From Desulfuribacillus alkaliarsenatis (lineage in GTDB: Bacteria; Bacillota; Bacilli; Desulfuribacillales; Desulfuribacillaceae): DNA of 64,000 bases. The first letter of the stretch is position 1. Each line of letters starts with the position of its first letter. Positions 16,346 to 25,465 of the stretch are shown one piece after another. The stretch spans positions 1 through 64,000 of the forward strand of contig NZ_MIJE01000032.1 in assembly GCF_001730225.1 (NCBI RefSeq), in the 5' to 3' direction. Both the position numbers and the translations under genes were made by a program. Under the pieces are notes generated by a model, which ran no database searches, was not told the origin of the DNA, and saw nothing but the letters and a program-made list of their open reading frames with translations.

Positions 16346-16391
16346 TTGACAACTTTTGCTCACTACCGTATAATGTGACCATCTGGTCGCA
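16346..16391 (+). promoter_or_regulatory. consensus promoter and palindromic operator of the tetR-like gene
   Basis: TTGACA (16346-16351) and TATAAT (16369-16374) are separated by 17 bases, a perfect sigma-A promoter. TGTGACCATCTGGTCGCA (16374-16391), a palindrome with one mismatch, starts at the last base of the -10 box and would cover the transcription start. This is the standard layout for an autorepressed TetR regulator. Confidence 0.8.
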
Positions 16392-16425
16392 ACCATTCAA
16401 AAAAAAACTCAAGGGGTTATGTCAT

Positions 16426-17091
16426 ATGCCTAATCAAACTTTTTATAATTTGTCTATTGAGAAGCAAACAGAAGTTATTAATATATCGATTGAGGAATTT
16501 GTACAAAAGGACTATGATGCAGCTTCACTAAATCATATTATTGCGCGCCTTGGCATTGCAAAAGGCAGCTTTTATCGTTATTTTTCTAACAAAAGAGAAC
16601 TATACATGTATCTTATCGACCATGTACTTACAAAGGCAATTGAGTTCATAAGAATGAATGTTGCTTCTGAAAAAACGGAAAACACGAACGACGATTTCTT
16701 CGTATTATACAAAATTCGCTTCAATGCTTTTATAGAATTTGTGATTCAACATCCACAATACTTGCGACTACTATTCCGTGCTTACGACCGTGGTGACTTA
16801 AGGAAAGATGCCGAACTTGGTAACCACCTAAGAGGGCTTAAAATATTTCGCGGATACATTATTGAAGCTCAAAATAATGGGCAACTTAAAAGTTCATTTG
16901 ATCCTGATCTAATTCTTTATGTAATCGCCCAGCTAACCGCAGGATTACATAGATACATTGAATATAAACACGGGCTTACTTATAATGAACTTTTAATAAA
17001 TGACTCAGAAATGTTAGCAAAAAGGAAAGAACAATTAAACATACTAGTTGAACAAATGATTGCTATACTGCGTAATGGACTAGAATATTAA
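16426..17091 (+). CDS. TetR/AcrR family transcriptional regulator
   Basis: The 221-residue regulator has the DNA-binding domain at residues about 5-60, with the signature IARLGIAKGSFYRYFSNKRELY, followed by an all-helical ligand and dimerisation domain. The ATG at 16426 is chosen because AAGGGG lies nine bases upstream; an earlier ATG in frame at 16375 lies inside the promoter and operator. It is divergent from the chemotaxis receptor gene, and both have a GACC/GGTC-type palindrome over the promoter, so it probably controls the receptor and itself. The ligand is unknown. Confidence 0.9.
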   Translation: MPNQTFYNLSIEKQTEVINISIEEFVQKDYDAASLNHIIARLGIAKGSFYRYFSNKRELYMYLIDHVLTKAIEFIRMNVASEKTENTNDDFFVLYKIRFNAFIEFVIQHPQYLRLLFRAYDRGDLRKDAELGNHLRGLKIFRGYIIEAQNNGQLKSSFDPDLILYVIAQLTAGLHRYIEYKHGLTYNELLINDSEMLAKRKEQLNILVEQMIAILRNGLEY

Positions 17092-17112
17092 CAATAGTAT
17101 AGTTCGCTAAAA

Positions 17113-17150
17113 GAACACATCTGTATATCATCACATATACAAATGTGTTC
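17113..17150. terminator. bidirectional terminator between tetR-like gene and thiC
   Basis: GAACACAT-c-TGTATA pairs with TATACA-a-ATGTGTTC in a long hairpin with one opposed mismatch. It lies between two convergent genes and can serve both. Confidence 0.75.
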
Positions 17151-17181
17151 CTTATTAGCTAAATGTCTTTTTAAATATTTC

Positions 17182-18483
17182 TTAACAGCTACCCTTGTAA
17201 GTACTGCCTAAATGCTCACTCAATAATTTATAAGCACAGAATTGTCCACACATCGAGCAGCACTCTTCTTCATCTGTATTCTTTTCCTTCCTAATCCTTG
17301 AAGCTTTCTCTGGATCTATGGCTAGTTCAATTTGTTTCTCCCAATCAAGTGCTTTGCGAGCCTTGGCCATTTCCAAATCCCACTCTTTAGCTCCTTTGAC
17401 ACCTTTTACGATATCAGCAGCATGGGCAGCTATTCTTGAAGCTATTACACCTTCCTTAACGTCTTCTAATGTAGGTAGGCCTAAATGTTCTGCAGGGGTT
17501 ACATAGCAAAGAAAATCTGCCCCGGAAGAAGCTGCTATTGCACCACCGATAGCTGAAGTAATATGGTCGTATCCTGGAGCTACATCAGTAACAATCGGTC
17601 CTAATACATAGAACGGTGCGTTATGACAAAGCGTTTTCTCGATAGTCATGTTTGCTTTAATTTGGTCTAGCGGTACATGCCCTGGTCCTTCAACCATAAC
17701 TTGAACCCCGTAATCCCTAGAACGCTTTACTAGACCACCAAGCGTTATCATTTCTTGAATCTGTGGGCTGTCCGTTGCATCTGCTAAACATCCCGGCCTT
17801 AGACCATCACCCAGACTTATAGTTACATCGTACTTCTTACAGATTTCTAGCAATCTATCATATTGTTCGTAAAGTGGGTTTTCTTTTCCATTATGTAGCA
17901 TCCAAGCAGTAAGGAAAGATCCGCCCCTAGACACGATATCCATTACTCTGCCAGTGTTTTTAAGTTCTTCAATAACCTGTAATGTAATACCACAGTGAAC
18001 AGTTATGAAGTCTGCACCATCTTTACAGTGCTTCTCAACTGATGCAAACATATCATCAGCGGATAACTCTACTAATGACTTCCCTTGTTTCGCAACTTCT
18101 ACTAGAGCCTGATATATAGGCACTGTTCCTACCATAACTGGGCATTCTTTGATAATCGTTCTTCTAACCTCGTCAATATTCCCACCTGTACTTAAGTCCA
18201 TAACGGAGTGGGCGCCAGCATCAAGGGCAACTCGAAGCTTTTTTAGTTCACCATCCAATTCTGGATAAGATTCTGAAGTTCCAATATTAGCATTGACTTT
18301 TGTAGACAATCCTTTCCCTACCGCTATAGGTTGAATGCCTTTATGGTTGATATTACATGGTAGAACGACTTCACCTAGCTTTATCGCTTCACATAGCTGC
18401 TCTGCCGATATACCTTCCCGCTCTGCAGCGGCTCTCATTTCGTCTGTTATAATTCCTTGTTTTGCTTTTAATAATTGGGTCAC
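17182..18483 (-). CDS. thiC: phosphomethylpyrimidine synthase ThiC
   Basis: A radical SAM enzyme that rearranges aminoimidazole ribotide into hydroxymethylpyrimidine phosphate, the pyrimidine half of thiamine. The 433-residue form is the shorter type usual in Clostridia and relatives. Visible marks are NANIGTS near the N-terminus, VMVEGPGHVPLDQI, and the C-terminal cluster motif CSMCGQFCAYK. It begins with GTG, with GGAGGT six bases upstream, and is the last gene of the seven-gene thiamine operon, 23 bases after thiD. Expression should follow the TPP riboswitch far upstream. Confidence 0.96.
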   Translation of the reverse strand: MTQLLKAKQGIITDEMRAAAEREGISAEQLCEAIKLGEVVLPCNINHKGIQPIAVGKGLSTKVNANIGTSESYPELDGELKKLRVALDAGAHSVMDLSTGGNIDEVRRTIIKECPVMVGTVPIYQALVEVAKQGKSLVELSADDMFASVEKHCKDGADFITVHCGITLQVIEELKNTGRVMDIVSRGGSFLTAWMLHNGKENPLYEQYDRLLEICKKYDVTISLGDGLRPGCLADATDSPQIQEMITLGGLVKRSRDYGVQVMVEGPGHVPLDQIKANMTIEKTLCHNAPFYVLGPIVTDVAPGYDHITSAIGGAIAASSGADFLCYVTPAEHLGLPTLEDVKEGVIASRIAAHAADIVKGVKGAKEWDLEMAKARKALDWEKQIELAIDPEKASRIRKEKNTDEEECCSMCGQFCAYKLLSEHLGSTYKGSC

Positions 18484-18506
18484 GTTGCACCTCCAAATGC
18501 TGTTTT

Positions 18507-19292
18507 TTAATAATATTTATAAAAGTGGTGTGTCGGTCCTACACCTTTCCCTACTGCAAATGAATGCCTAATCGCTTCTGTAATATATTCCTTCGCCTTG
18601 CTTGTGCTTTCGTACACATCATATCCTTGTGCCAAAAATGCTGCTAAGGCTGCTGAGAAAGTACATCCAGTTCCGTGGGTATGTTGTGTATTGATTCTTT
18701 TACTGTTGAACAAATGATACTCATCACCATCGAATAATACATCTGCACAGGTTTCATCGTCTAGATGTCCACCCTTTACAATTACAAATTTAGCTCCTAG
18801 CTGATGTATTTCTTTAGCTGCTAGTTTCATTTCTTCTATGTTCGAGATTTTACTATCTACAAGAACCTCTGCCTCATAGATATTTGGTGTAACCACATAT
18901 GCCCTTGGCAATAGATGCTTTTTAAGTGAGTCCTTTGCTTCTTTTTTTAGTAGGTGGCAGCCGCTTTTGGATACCATAACCGTATCAATGACGACTTTAT
19001 CTGCTTCGTAAGTATGTAGACGCTCGGCAATTACCTTAATTATCTCTGCACTGGATACCATACCGATTTTCACACCATCTACGTTAATATCTGTATAAAT
19101 AGCATCTATTTGAGCGGCAACCATATCTGGTGTTATTTCTTGAACTCCCGTAACACCTTGGGTATTCTGTGCCGTTACAGCCGTTATGACGCTCATACCA
19201 TATACACCTAGTGCAGAAAAGGCTTTTAAATCTGCTTGAATACCAGCACCACCTGAAGAGTCGGATCCAGCTATTGTTAATGCATGTTTCAC
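18507..19292 (-). CDS. thiD: hydroxymethylpyrimidine/phosphomethylpyrimidine kinase ThiD
   Basis: It phosphorylates HMP and then HMP-P to HMP-PP for coupling with the thiazole. The 261 residues show the ribokinase-like fold: the start ALTIAGSDSSGGAGIQADLK, then VITAVTAQNTQGV, VSKSGCHLL, and the GTGC anion hole (THGTGCTFSAALAAFLAQG) near the C-terminus. The GTG start has GGGAGG seven bases upstream. It lies between thiE and thiC in the operon. Confidence 0.95.
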   Translation of the reverse strand: MKHALTIAGSDSSGGAGIQADLKAFSALGVYGMSVITAVTAQNTQGVTGVQEITPDMVAAQIDAIYTDINVDGVKIGMVSSAEIIKVIAERLHTYEADKVVIDTVMVSKSGCHLLKKEAKDSLKKHLLPRAYVVTPNIYEAEVLVDSKISNIEEMKLAAKEIHQLGAKFVIVKGGHLDDETCADVLFDGDEYHLFNSKRINTQHTHGTGCTFSAALAAFLAQGYDVYESTSKAKEYITEAIRHSFAVGKGVGPTHHFYKYY

Positions 19293-19324
19293 TTAAACAC
19301 CTCCCGACTTACTTAATTGTTGAA

Positions 19325-19963
19325 CTAGCGGGCTAAGATATCCCGAATTTCGGCAACCCTTTGAACAATGTCTTCCGCTTCTACTATTTCTGTAACTAGA
19401 CAAATACATTTTGCACCACGTTTTTGCACTTCTTTGATGTTATGCCTTTTAATTCCGCCAATTGCCACAAAAGGTAAATCAATATTTTCAGCTACATACT
19501 CTAAATAAGTAAAACCAACTGGGTCGCAGACGTCTTTTTTTGTGTTAGTGGCAAAAATCGGTCCTACACCAATGTAATCTGCTCCCTGTTTTAGTGCTAC
19601 TTGAGCCTGTTCTACAGAATGGGTTGATAAGCCAATAATCATATTATCAGGTATTAGGCTCCTTACCGCAGAAATTGGCATATCTTCTTGGCCGATATGG
19701 ACTCCGTCTGCTTCAACAGCCATTGCAATATCTATATCATCATTAACGATAAATATAACCCCTGCATCAGCAGTTAGCTTACGAATTTCTAAACATTCTT
19801 GGTATTTATATAAGTTCTTTTTGTCTTTTTCTCGATACTGAATTACTTTGATATCAGCCTCAATCATTTTCTTTACAACTTCAATGTTTGACCTTCCACG
19901 CGAATACTCTTCTGCCGTGATTCCATATAGGTCAGTATTTAGTATTATGTTAGTTTTTTTCAC
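19325..19963 (-). CDS. thiE: thiamine-phosphate synthase ThiE
   Basis: It joins HMP-PP and the thiazole phosphate carboxylate to give thiamine phosphate. The 212-residue TIM barrel shows VIQYREKDK, FIVNDDIDIAMAVEADGVHIGQEDMP, IIGLSTHSVEQAQ, GADYIGVGPIFAT and FVAIGGI in order, covering the pyrophosphate and Mg binding sites. The GTG start is preceded by AAGGGTG. Its place between thiF and thiD keeps coupling and pyrimidine activation genes together. Confidence 0.95.
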   Translation of the reverse strand: MKKTNIILNTDLYGITAEEYSRGRSNIEVVKKMIEADIKVIQYREKDKKNLYKYQECLEIRKLTADAGVIFIVNDDIDIAMAVEADGVHIGQEDMPISAVRSLIPDNMIIGLSTHSVEQAQVALKQGADYIGVGPIFATNTKKDVCDPVGFTYLEYVAENIDLPFVAIGGIKRHNIKEVQKRGAKCICLVTEIVEAEDIVQRVAEIRDILAR

Positions 19964-19990
19964 GTTATCACCCTTACTTGCACACTGAGT

Positions 19991-20605
19991 TTATATCTCG
20001 TCATCCAAAACATTAGATAAAATTATATCTGCAAGCTTTCCAGCTGCAATATTTACCCTCGGTGAAATTGGCGGCACACCTGGTTTAACACCAGTTTCTA
20101 AATCGCCGACTAAGTAGAATTTATCCTTAACCTTAGTGATTTTAATATCATCACTGTTTCCCCAGCCTGCTAATCCTGACGCTGATACAAACAGTTTTTC
20201 TGAGGACATATAACGACTAGCTATCATTCTTTTTGCTGCTATTGTGTCAAAGGCTTCGACTACAACATCACAATTCGCATAATATTCATCTAAGTTAGAT
20301 GTTTCTAAACGTTCCTGATGTATTGCTAGATTTAAATCTGGATTAATCCTCATTAAATTTTCTTTTAATACTTGTACCTTTGGTTTGCCAATTTGGTCGA
20401 TAAAGTAAAATTGACGATTTAAATTGCTATATTCAAGGACGTCAAAATCAACTATTACAAAATTTTTAAATCCGCTTCGAACTAGATTAAAGGCACAATT
20501 GGAGCCTAGTCCACCTGCTCCTGCAATACCTATGGTTTTCGATTGGATTTTTTCTAGATTATCACTTCCTATATAATTAGCTACTGCTTGTTCAAATGCA
20601 TTCAA
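19991..20605 (-). CDS. thiF: ThiS adenylyltransferase ThiF
   Basis: It adenylates the C-terminal glycine of the sulfur carrier ThiS. The protein is short, about 204 residues, as in the ThiF type found in many Clostridia. The nucleotide-binding loop is GIAGAGGLGSNCAF, followed by VDFDVLEYSNLNRQF. The CxxC zinc pairs of E. coli ThiF/MoeB are absent, which is normal for this short type. A GTG at 20614 is in frame, but GAGGTG lies about six bases before the TTG at 20605, so that start is preferred. It lies directly downstream of thiH. Confidence 0.88.
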   Translation of the reverse strand: MNAFEQAVANYIGSDNLEKIQSKTIGIAGAGGLGSNCAFNLVRSGFKNFVIVDFDVLEYSNLNRQFYFIDQIGKPKVQVLKENLMRINPDLNLAIHQERLETSNLDEYYANCDVVVEAFDTIAAKRMIASRYMSSEKLFVSASGLAGWGNSDDIKITKVKDKFYLVGDLETGVKPGVPPISPRVNIAAGKLADIILSNVLDDEI

Positions 20606-20619
20606 TATATTCACCTCAC

Positions 20620-21726
20620 TTATCTAAATAAATGCCAATCCTTTAACACGGGCTGATAGTTATTCTGGTATATCATCTCCATCATTTCCTCAACTGAACG
20701 TTCATCAGATATATCAAACTGGTTAGAAGCTTCTTCATTACCTGAATGACCGCCGACTTTAGTAGAAACGCCAGCTGACATCTTCGTTACTCCAAGTGGT
20801 AGGATAGCGTCTCGCAGCTTGGCAGTTTCGCGGGTAGAAATATTAATTCCCACACGTGGAAGGTATAGCCGTAACGCCAACATCATCTGCACCAATTGCT
20901 GGTCGGAGACAGTAGTCCTTGGCTGAAAAGCGCCTTTAAACGGCCTCAGCCTAGGTAAAGACACGCCAACTTCTACATCGATATATTTAGTTTGTAAGTA
21001 ATTAGCATGTAATCCTGTATAAAAAGCCTCAGAATAAAAATCACCAAGCCCTAAAAGGGTTCCAATATTGACGCTCCTCATCCCAGCAACACAGCCTCTT
21101 TCAGCAGCATTCAAGCGATAGTGATAATCCTTCTTCGGACCTTTTAGATGTACCTGTCGATATATTTCCTCGTTATATACCTCTTGATAAATCGTTAAGC
21201 CATCCACACCAACATCTACTAGCTCTTTGTATTCCTCAACATCAAGTGGATATATTTCAATTGAAATAGAAGAAAAATACTTTTTCAATAGCACAATACA
21301 CTCTTTAATATAAGATACTGGTGTTTTACTCCTAGACTCTCCAGTAAGGACGAGGATGTGTTTAAGGCCTGTTTTGGAAATAGCCCCCGCTTCTTTTTCA
21401 AGATCTTGTAGCGTTAATTTATTTCTTTTAAATTGCTGTTGACTATTAAAGCTACAATAAGCACACTGATTGACGCAGTAATCAGCTAAATACAAAGGCG
21501 TATATAAACCTATAGTTCTACCAAAATGCTGTATCGTTAGTTCACGTGCACGCTTAGCCATTTGTTCTAAATACTTATCCGCGCTAGGTGAAAGTAAAGC
21601 CAGATAGTCAAGCTCATTAAGATGCTGCTTATTAATAGCATTAATTACATCTTGATCGTCAATAGAATTAAGATAACGCTCAATATTTAATTCGTCGTAT
21701 TGCTGAGACATTCGATAAAAATCCAT
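20620..21726 (-). CDS. thiH: 2-iminoacetate synthase ThiH
   Basis: A radical SAM lyase that cleaves tyrosine to dehydroglycine, the amino-acid input to the thiazole ring in anaerobes and many other bacteria. The cluster motif CVNQCAYC (CX3CX2C) follows [22 protein letters not shown] and [13 protein letters not shown] also fit the family. The length of 368 residues is normal. Having thiH and no thiO (glycine oxidase) fits an organism making thiamine without oxygen. AAGGGA precedes the ATG. Confidence 0.95.
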   Translation of the reverse strand: MDFYRMSQQYDELNIERYLNSIDDQDVINAINKQHLNELDYLALLSPSADKYLEQMAKRARELTIQHFGRTIGLYTPLYLADYCVNQCAYCSFNSQQQFKRNKLTLQDLEKEAGAISKTGLKHILVLTGESRSKTPVSYIKECIVLLKKYFSSISIEIYPLDVEEYKELVDVGVDGLTIYQEVYNEEIYRQVHLKGPKKDYHYRLNAAERGCVAGMRSVNIGTLLGLGDFYSEAFYTGLHANYLQTKYIDVEVGVSLPRLRPFKGAFQPRTTVSDQQLVQMMLALRLYLPRVGINISTRETAKLRDAILPLGVTKMSAGVSTKVGGHSGNEEASNQFDISDERSVEEMMEMIYQNNYQPVLKDWHLFR

Positions 21727-21760
21727 AGAATTCCCTTCTTAGTATCTAGTTTGAAAAAAT

Positions 21761-22570
21761 TTATTCACTTTGATTGTTTAAAAACCCAGTTAACGGCGAA
21801 GAAGCATCAGCATAATCTTTGGTAGCTCCAGGACCTGCTAAATAAGCAGTTCTCCCAGCCTTTACCGCATCCCTAAAAGCCTCTGCCATCAATACTGGAT
21901 TTTTAGCCGTTGCAATAGCTGTGTTTACTAACACTGCTGCAGCTCCTAATTCCATGGCTTCTGCTGCCTGGGAAGGCTTACCAATGCCAGCGTCAACAAT
22001 TATTGGCAATGAAATCTCATTTATTAGTATGCGAATCATTTCTTTCGTTTGTAGCCCTTGATTTGACCCTATAGGCGCTCCTAATGGCATTACCGCAGCA
22101 GCACCTACTTCGACTAACTGCTTAGCTACCATTAAATCAGGACTCATATACGGCAATACAACAAACCCATCCTTAGCAAGTATTTCCGTAGCTTTGATAG
22201 TCTCATAATTGTCTGGAAGTAAGTATTTGTTGTCTTTAATAACCTCAATTTTAATCCAATTACCACATCCAGCAGCCCTAGCAATTTTAGCAATACGAAC
22301 TGCTTCATCTGCTGTTCGTGCACCCGAGGTATTTGGTAGCAAAATACAGCCCTTCGGAATAAAGTTCAATACGTTCTCCTGCTCTGAATCAAAATCGATT
22401 CTACGGAGTGCCATAGTAACAACTTGACTTTCAGAACTTGCTATTGCCTTATTCATAACTTGATTGTTAGCAAATTTACCTGTGCCGACTAAAAGGCGGC
22501 TTTTCAGATTTTCATTTGCTATTTTTAAGTTGTCTTTTGGTTTTGCTTCGAAATATTCTTCATTATTCAT
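21761..22570 (-). CDS. thiG: thiazole synthase ThiG
   Basis: It condenses deoxyxylulose phosphate, dehydroglycine and thiocarboxylated ThiS into the thiazole phosphate. The barrel shows [44 protein letters not shown] with the Schiff-base lysine, [13 protein letters not shown] and [18 protein letters not shown]. The ATG at 22570 is chosen because GGAGG lies eight bases upstream; an earlier in-frame start overlaps thiS. An N-terminal extension of about 25 residues before the barrel is slightly longer than usual. It lies directly behind thiS. Confidence 0.95.
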   Translation of the reverse strand: MNNEEYFEAKPKDNLKIANENLKSRLLVGTGKFANNQVMNKAIASSESQVVTMALRRIDFDSEQENVLNFIPKGCILLPNTSGARTADEAVRIAKIARAAGCGNWIKIEVIKDNKYLLPDNYETIKATEILAKDGFVVLPYMSPDLMVAKQLVEVGAAAVMPLGAPIGSNQGLQTKEMIRILINEISLPIIVDAGIGKPSQAAEAMELGAAAVLVNTAIATAKNPVLMAEAFRDAVKAGRTAYLAGPGATKDYADASSPLTGFLNNQSE

Positions 22571-22574
22571 ATTA

Positions 22575-22778
22575 TTAGCCTCCACCAACAAATCTAAGAA
22601 CCTCTAAATGGTCATTATCCTGAAGCTTAATTTGCTCCCATTGCTCACACTCAACCACCTGTCCGTTGTGTTCAACAACCACCTGTTCTGGACATAAGCC
22701 TTTACTATTAATAAAGCCCATAATTGAAATACCTGTTTCACTAGTCTCAACTTCCTTACCATTTACTACGATAATCAT
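22575..22778 (-). CDS. thiS: sulfur carrier protein ThiS
   Basis: A ubiquitin-like sulfur carrier of 67 residues. It ends RFVGGG, giving the Gly-Gly tail that ThiF adenylates and that is converted to a thiocarboxylate. The start has AGGAGGGG about six bases upstream. It is the first gene of the thiamine operon, behind the riboswitch terminator. Confidence 0.93.
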   Translation of the reverse strand: MIIVVNGKEVETSETGISIMGFINSKGLCPEQVVVEHNGQVVECEQWEQIKLQDNDHLEVLRFVGGG

Positions 22779-22820
22779 TTACTGCCCCTCCTAAAATTTT
22801 ATTGAAATAAATATGAATAT

Positions 22821-22849
22821 AAAAAACTCCCTTATAATTCAAGGGAGCT
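22821..22849 (-). terminator. riboswitch-controlled terminator of the thiamine operon
   Basis: CTCCCTT (22827-22833) pairs with AAGGGAG (22841-22847). On the minus strand the hairpin is followed by a run of six T. It lies between the TPP aptamer and thiS, so ligand binding can stop transcription before the operon. Confidence 0.85.
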
Positions 22850-22927
22850 TTGATCTGATAGACTATTGGCATTGAGAGTTAGCTTATGTCTAGCCTTATA
22901 GTTATGTTATAAAGTAAGACAGTCTAC

Positions 22928-23007
22928 TGCTTCCCTGCGCTGGTATTATCCATATCAGGTTCAAAGGGTCGGTTTTATTCCTCTCAGCCAAATAGCTCCC
23001 CTAGCTT
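22928..23007 (-). ncRNA. TPP riboswitch (THI element)
   Basis: On the minus strand the conserved blocks occur in order: GGGGAGC (23001-22995), CTGAGAGG (22987-22980), GACCCTTTGAACCTGAT (near 22970-22954) and GGATAATACCAGCGCAGGGAA (without its last base 22951-22932). These form the pyrimidine and pyrophosphate sensing helices of the aptamer. It precedes a terminator and then thiS, so thiamine pyrophosphate should shut off all seven genes. Confidence 0.97.
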
Positions 23008-23211
23008 TCAATATTAAATTATTATTCAGAGTTTATATCCTTTTCAAAGTTTTGTAAAGTGCAAATTTTTATTTTATTTACTTACTTAGTTGGGAAAACT
23101 GCTTAATATAAGGTTACTTGGCATGTTTTTGAAATATTCTTATACTTATAGTTGATTTTTTGGTGTTTTCACATTATTGTAAAATTAAAGAAAGTAAAGG
23201 AGTGACGCTAA

Positions 23212-25125
23212 ATGGAAAAGAAAACAATTGATATCTTGTTACAGACTGCACCCTTTAATAAATTACCAAAAAACGTTGTTGAAGCATTAGTGGAAAATGC
23301 ATCGTTTCGTACATATCAGGAACAAGAATTTATTTTCCGTGAAAAACAAGAATTGAATGAGGTTTATGTTGTAATTGAAGGTATGGCAATGGCTGTTTTG
23401 ACAATGTCAGATGGAGAAGAATCTGTTATTGAGTTCTTCAGACCAGGGAACTTTTTTGGTGAAGTAGCTGCAATGGCAGTGTCTAATCCGCCTATCTCTG
23501 TGCAAGCTGTTCAACCTCTTACCTGTTTAGTTTTTACCCGTCAAGCATTTAGTAACTTAATACATACAAATCCTATATTTGCAGAAGAAATGACCCGTAT
23601 CATTAGTGAAAGATTATTAAAGATATACCGCGAATTGCATGAAGAAATCTCTCACCATAAGCATGGAATTGAGACCCTGCCATTTAGGAAAAAGATTGGT
23701 GAATTCATGTCAGCACCGGTCCTTACTTGCACACCAAGTGCAAAGGTAACAGAGATAGCTAAAATTTTCTTAGAGCACAAAATTAGTTCTATTATTGTTA
23801 CTAAGAAAAATGACAACGTTCCTATGGGTATTGTCACCGAGTCAGACTTAATTAAGAAGGTAATAGCAAGAGAGAAGGATATAAAAACAGTAACTGCCGT
23901 TGAAATAATGGGTCACCCACTTCACACGATAGAAGCTAATAATTACTATTATGATGCACTATTAAAAATGGTCCAGAATCATATAAAACACTTAGCAGTT
24001 GTTGAAAACAATCGTTTAATCGGAATTGTAACTGTTAAAGATTTAATGAAAGCACGAAGTGTTGGAACGTTATCGATTGTCGATAGTATTGAAAAGCAAA
24101 CAACTATCGAGGGCTTAATTAAAGCACAAACTGAAATCGACAAGGTACTCGAAGCATTGGTCAATGAACAAGCACCAGCCTATGAGATAAGTACGATTAT
24201 TACAGAGTTTAATGATCGGGTTACGAGAAAGATTATTCAAATATCTGAACAACAGATGATTGATGAAGGTTTTGGTGCTCCTCCTGCTGAATATTGTTGG
24301 TTACAGCTAGGTGCAAGTGGTCGAAAAGAGCAGCTACTCAGAACACCACAAAACAATGCAATATTATATAGCGACCCATCGCCAAATCGCATGAAAACAA
24401 CTGAACAATATTTCGCAACCTTAGCCGAAAAAGTTGTAACTAGTTTAAAAGATTGTGGTTTTGATGAATGCGCTAAAGGTATTACAGCGAAAAATCCACT
24501 CTGGCGTAAATCTTTTAAAGACTGGTTAGTAACTATCGATAATTGGTTGAAAAGTACGGATGCAAATGTTGTTGACACTTCCACATACTTGTTAGATTTT
24601 AGGTTTGTTTATGGAAAAAAACGCATCGCCGAAGATTTGCGATACTTTATCTTAGATGAAACAAAACCTGCAACTATGTTCCTCCATCAGCTAACGGATA
24701 AAGAAATAGCTAATGAAATCCCATTAGGTATTCTCGGTGAGATTATCACGCCTAATTCTGGTGACCAAAAAGGTATGTTAAATCTTCGTAACGATGGTTA
24801 TTCACATATAGTTAATTGTATAAGGTTATATTCGTTACGATATGGTGCAGAAAAAACATCAACATTTGAGCGGATTGAAGAAATGGTTGAGTTAGGTCAC
24901 TTTTCTAAATTTGAGGCGAAAAAATACAAGGAAGCCTTTGATTGTTTATTGCGCTTTGCTTTAGAAAAAAATATTCAGAAAGTAAAACAAGGTAAAATAG
25001 CAGACAATTGTATATCTCCTTTATCTTTGGAAAAAGATGAACAGGAATTACTTAAAGATGCTTTAGTTACTACGCAAAAATTACAGGAACGAACACGTAG
25101 CTTTTTAATCGAGAATAAAATATAA
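23212..25125 (+). CDS. cyclic-nucleotide-binding, CBS and DUF294 nucleotidyltransferase-like protein
   Basis: A 637-residue signalling protein with three modules. Residues about 15-130 form a CRP-like cNMP-binding domain (FFRPGNFFGEVAAM). Two CBS domains follow at about 155-285 (FMSAPVLTCTPS, HKISSIIVT, GIVTESDL; EIMGHPLHTI, GIVTVKDLM). Next come a DUF294 nucleotidyltransferase-like domain with LGASGRKEQLLRT (about 365) and the DUF294 C-terminal helical domain. In the family this loop is GSxGRxEQxxxTDQDN; here it reads RTPQNNA, so catalytic acidic residues seem altered. AAAGGAG precedes the ATG. It is probably a cytoplasmic nucleotide sensor. ComFB-like is 37 bases downstream. Confidence 0.85.
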   Translation: MEKKTIDILLQTAPFNKLPKNVVEALVENASFRTYQEQEFIFREKQELNEVYVVIEGMAMAVLTMSDGEESVIEFFRPGNFFGEVAAMAVSNPPISVQAVQPLTCLVFTRQAFSNLIHTNPIFAEEMTRIISERLLKIYRELHEEISHHKHGIETLPFRKKIGEFMSAPVLTCTPSAKVTEIAKIFLEHKISSIIVTKKNDNVPMGIVTESDLIKKVIAREKDIKTVTAVEIMGHPLHTIEANNYYYDALLKMVQNHIKHLAVVENNRLIGIVTVKDLMKARSVGTLSIVDSIEKQTTIEGLIKAQTEIDKVLEALVNEQAPAYEISTIITEFNDRVTRKIIQISEQQMIDEGFGAPPAEYCWLQLGASGRKEQLLRTPQNNAILYSDPSPNRMKTTEQYFATLAEKVVTSLKDCGFDECAKGITAKNPLWRKSFKDWLVTIDNWLKSTDANVVDTSTYLLDFRFVYGKKRIAEDLRYFILDETKPATMFLHQLTDKEIANEIPLGILGEIITPNSGDQKGMLNLRNDGYSHIVNCIRLYSLRYGAEKTSTFERIEEMVELGHFSKFEAKKYKEAFDCLLRFALEKNIQKVKQGKIADNCISPLSLEKDEQELLKDALVTTQKLQERTRSFLIENKI

Positions 25126-25162
25126 TAAAATCAAACAAAAAGATGGGAACGAGGGAGCTATA

Positions 25163-25447
25163 GTGAGGATTCAATTATATAATGTTATGGAAAGAGTTGT
25201 GAAAGAAGCTTTAGATGATGTAATGAAGATAAACGATAGTTTTTGTAAATGTCAGGAATGCCAGGTAGATATTATGGCTATAGCACTTAACCAACTTCCA
25301 CCTAAATACGTAGGCACTCGCAAGGGCGAAGTCTACTCTAAGCTTAATACATTATCTAATCAATTTAACAGTGATGCCTATCGTGAAATTACGAAGGCAA
25401 TTGAAGTTGTAAAAAACAAACCACATCACGAAACAACGCCCTCATAA
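25163..25447 (+). CDS. ComFB-like late competence development protein
   Basis: The 94-residue protein matches ComFB: NVMERVVKEALDDVM at the N-terminus, four cysteines clustered in CKCQEC with a preceding F, then IMAIALNQLPPKYVGTRKGEVYSK. The biochemical role of the family is poorly known; some members bind cyclic dinucleotides. The start is GTG with GAGGGAG upstream. It follows the cNMP/CBS/DUF294 gene by 37 bases and probably shares its transcript. The stop lies inside a terminator hairpin. Confidence 0.85.
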   Translation: MRIQLYNVMERVVKEALDDVMKINDSFCKCQECQVDIMAIALNQLPPKYVGTRKGEVYSKLNTLSNQFNSDAYREITKAIEVVKNKPHHETTPS

Positions 25448-25465
25448 CTAGGGCGTTGTTTTTTT
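25432..25465. terminator. bidirectional terminator between comFB-like and sirtuin genes
   Basis: AACAACGCCCT pairs perfectly with AGGGCGTTGTT around a seven-base loop and is followed by a T run on the plus strand. It covers the ends of both convergent genes. Confidence 0.9.

Noticed and set aside
19991-20605. MoeB-type molybdopterin adenylyltransferase
   Set aside because: The gene lies within a complete thiamine operon beside thiS and thiH and is of the short ThiF type, so ThiF is the better call.
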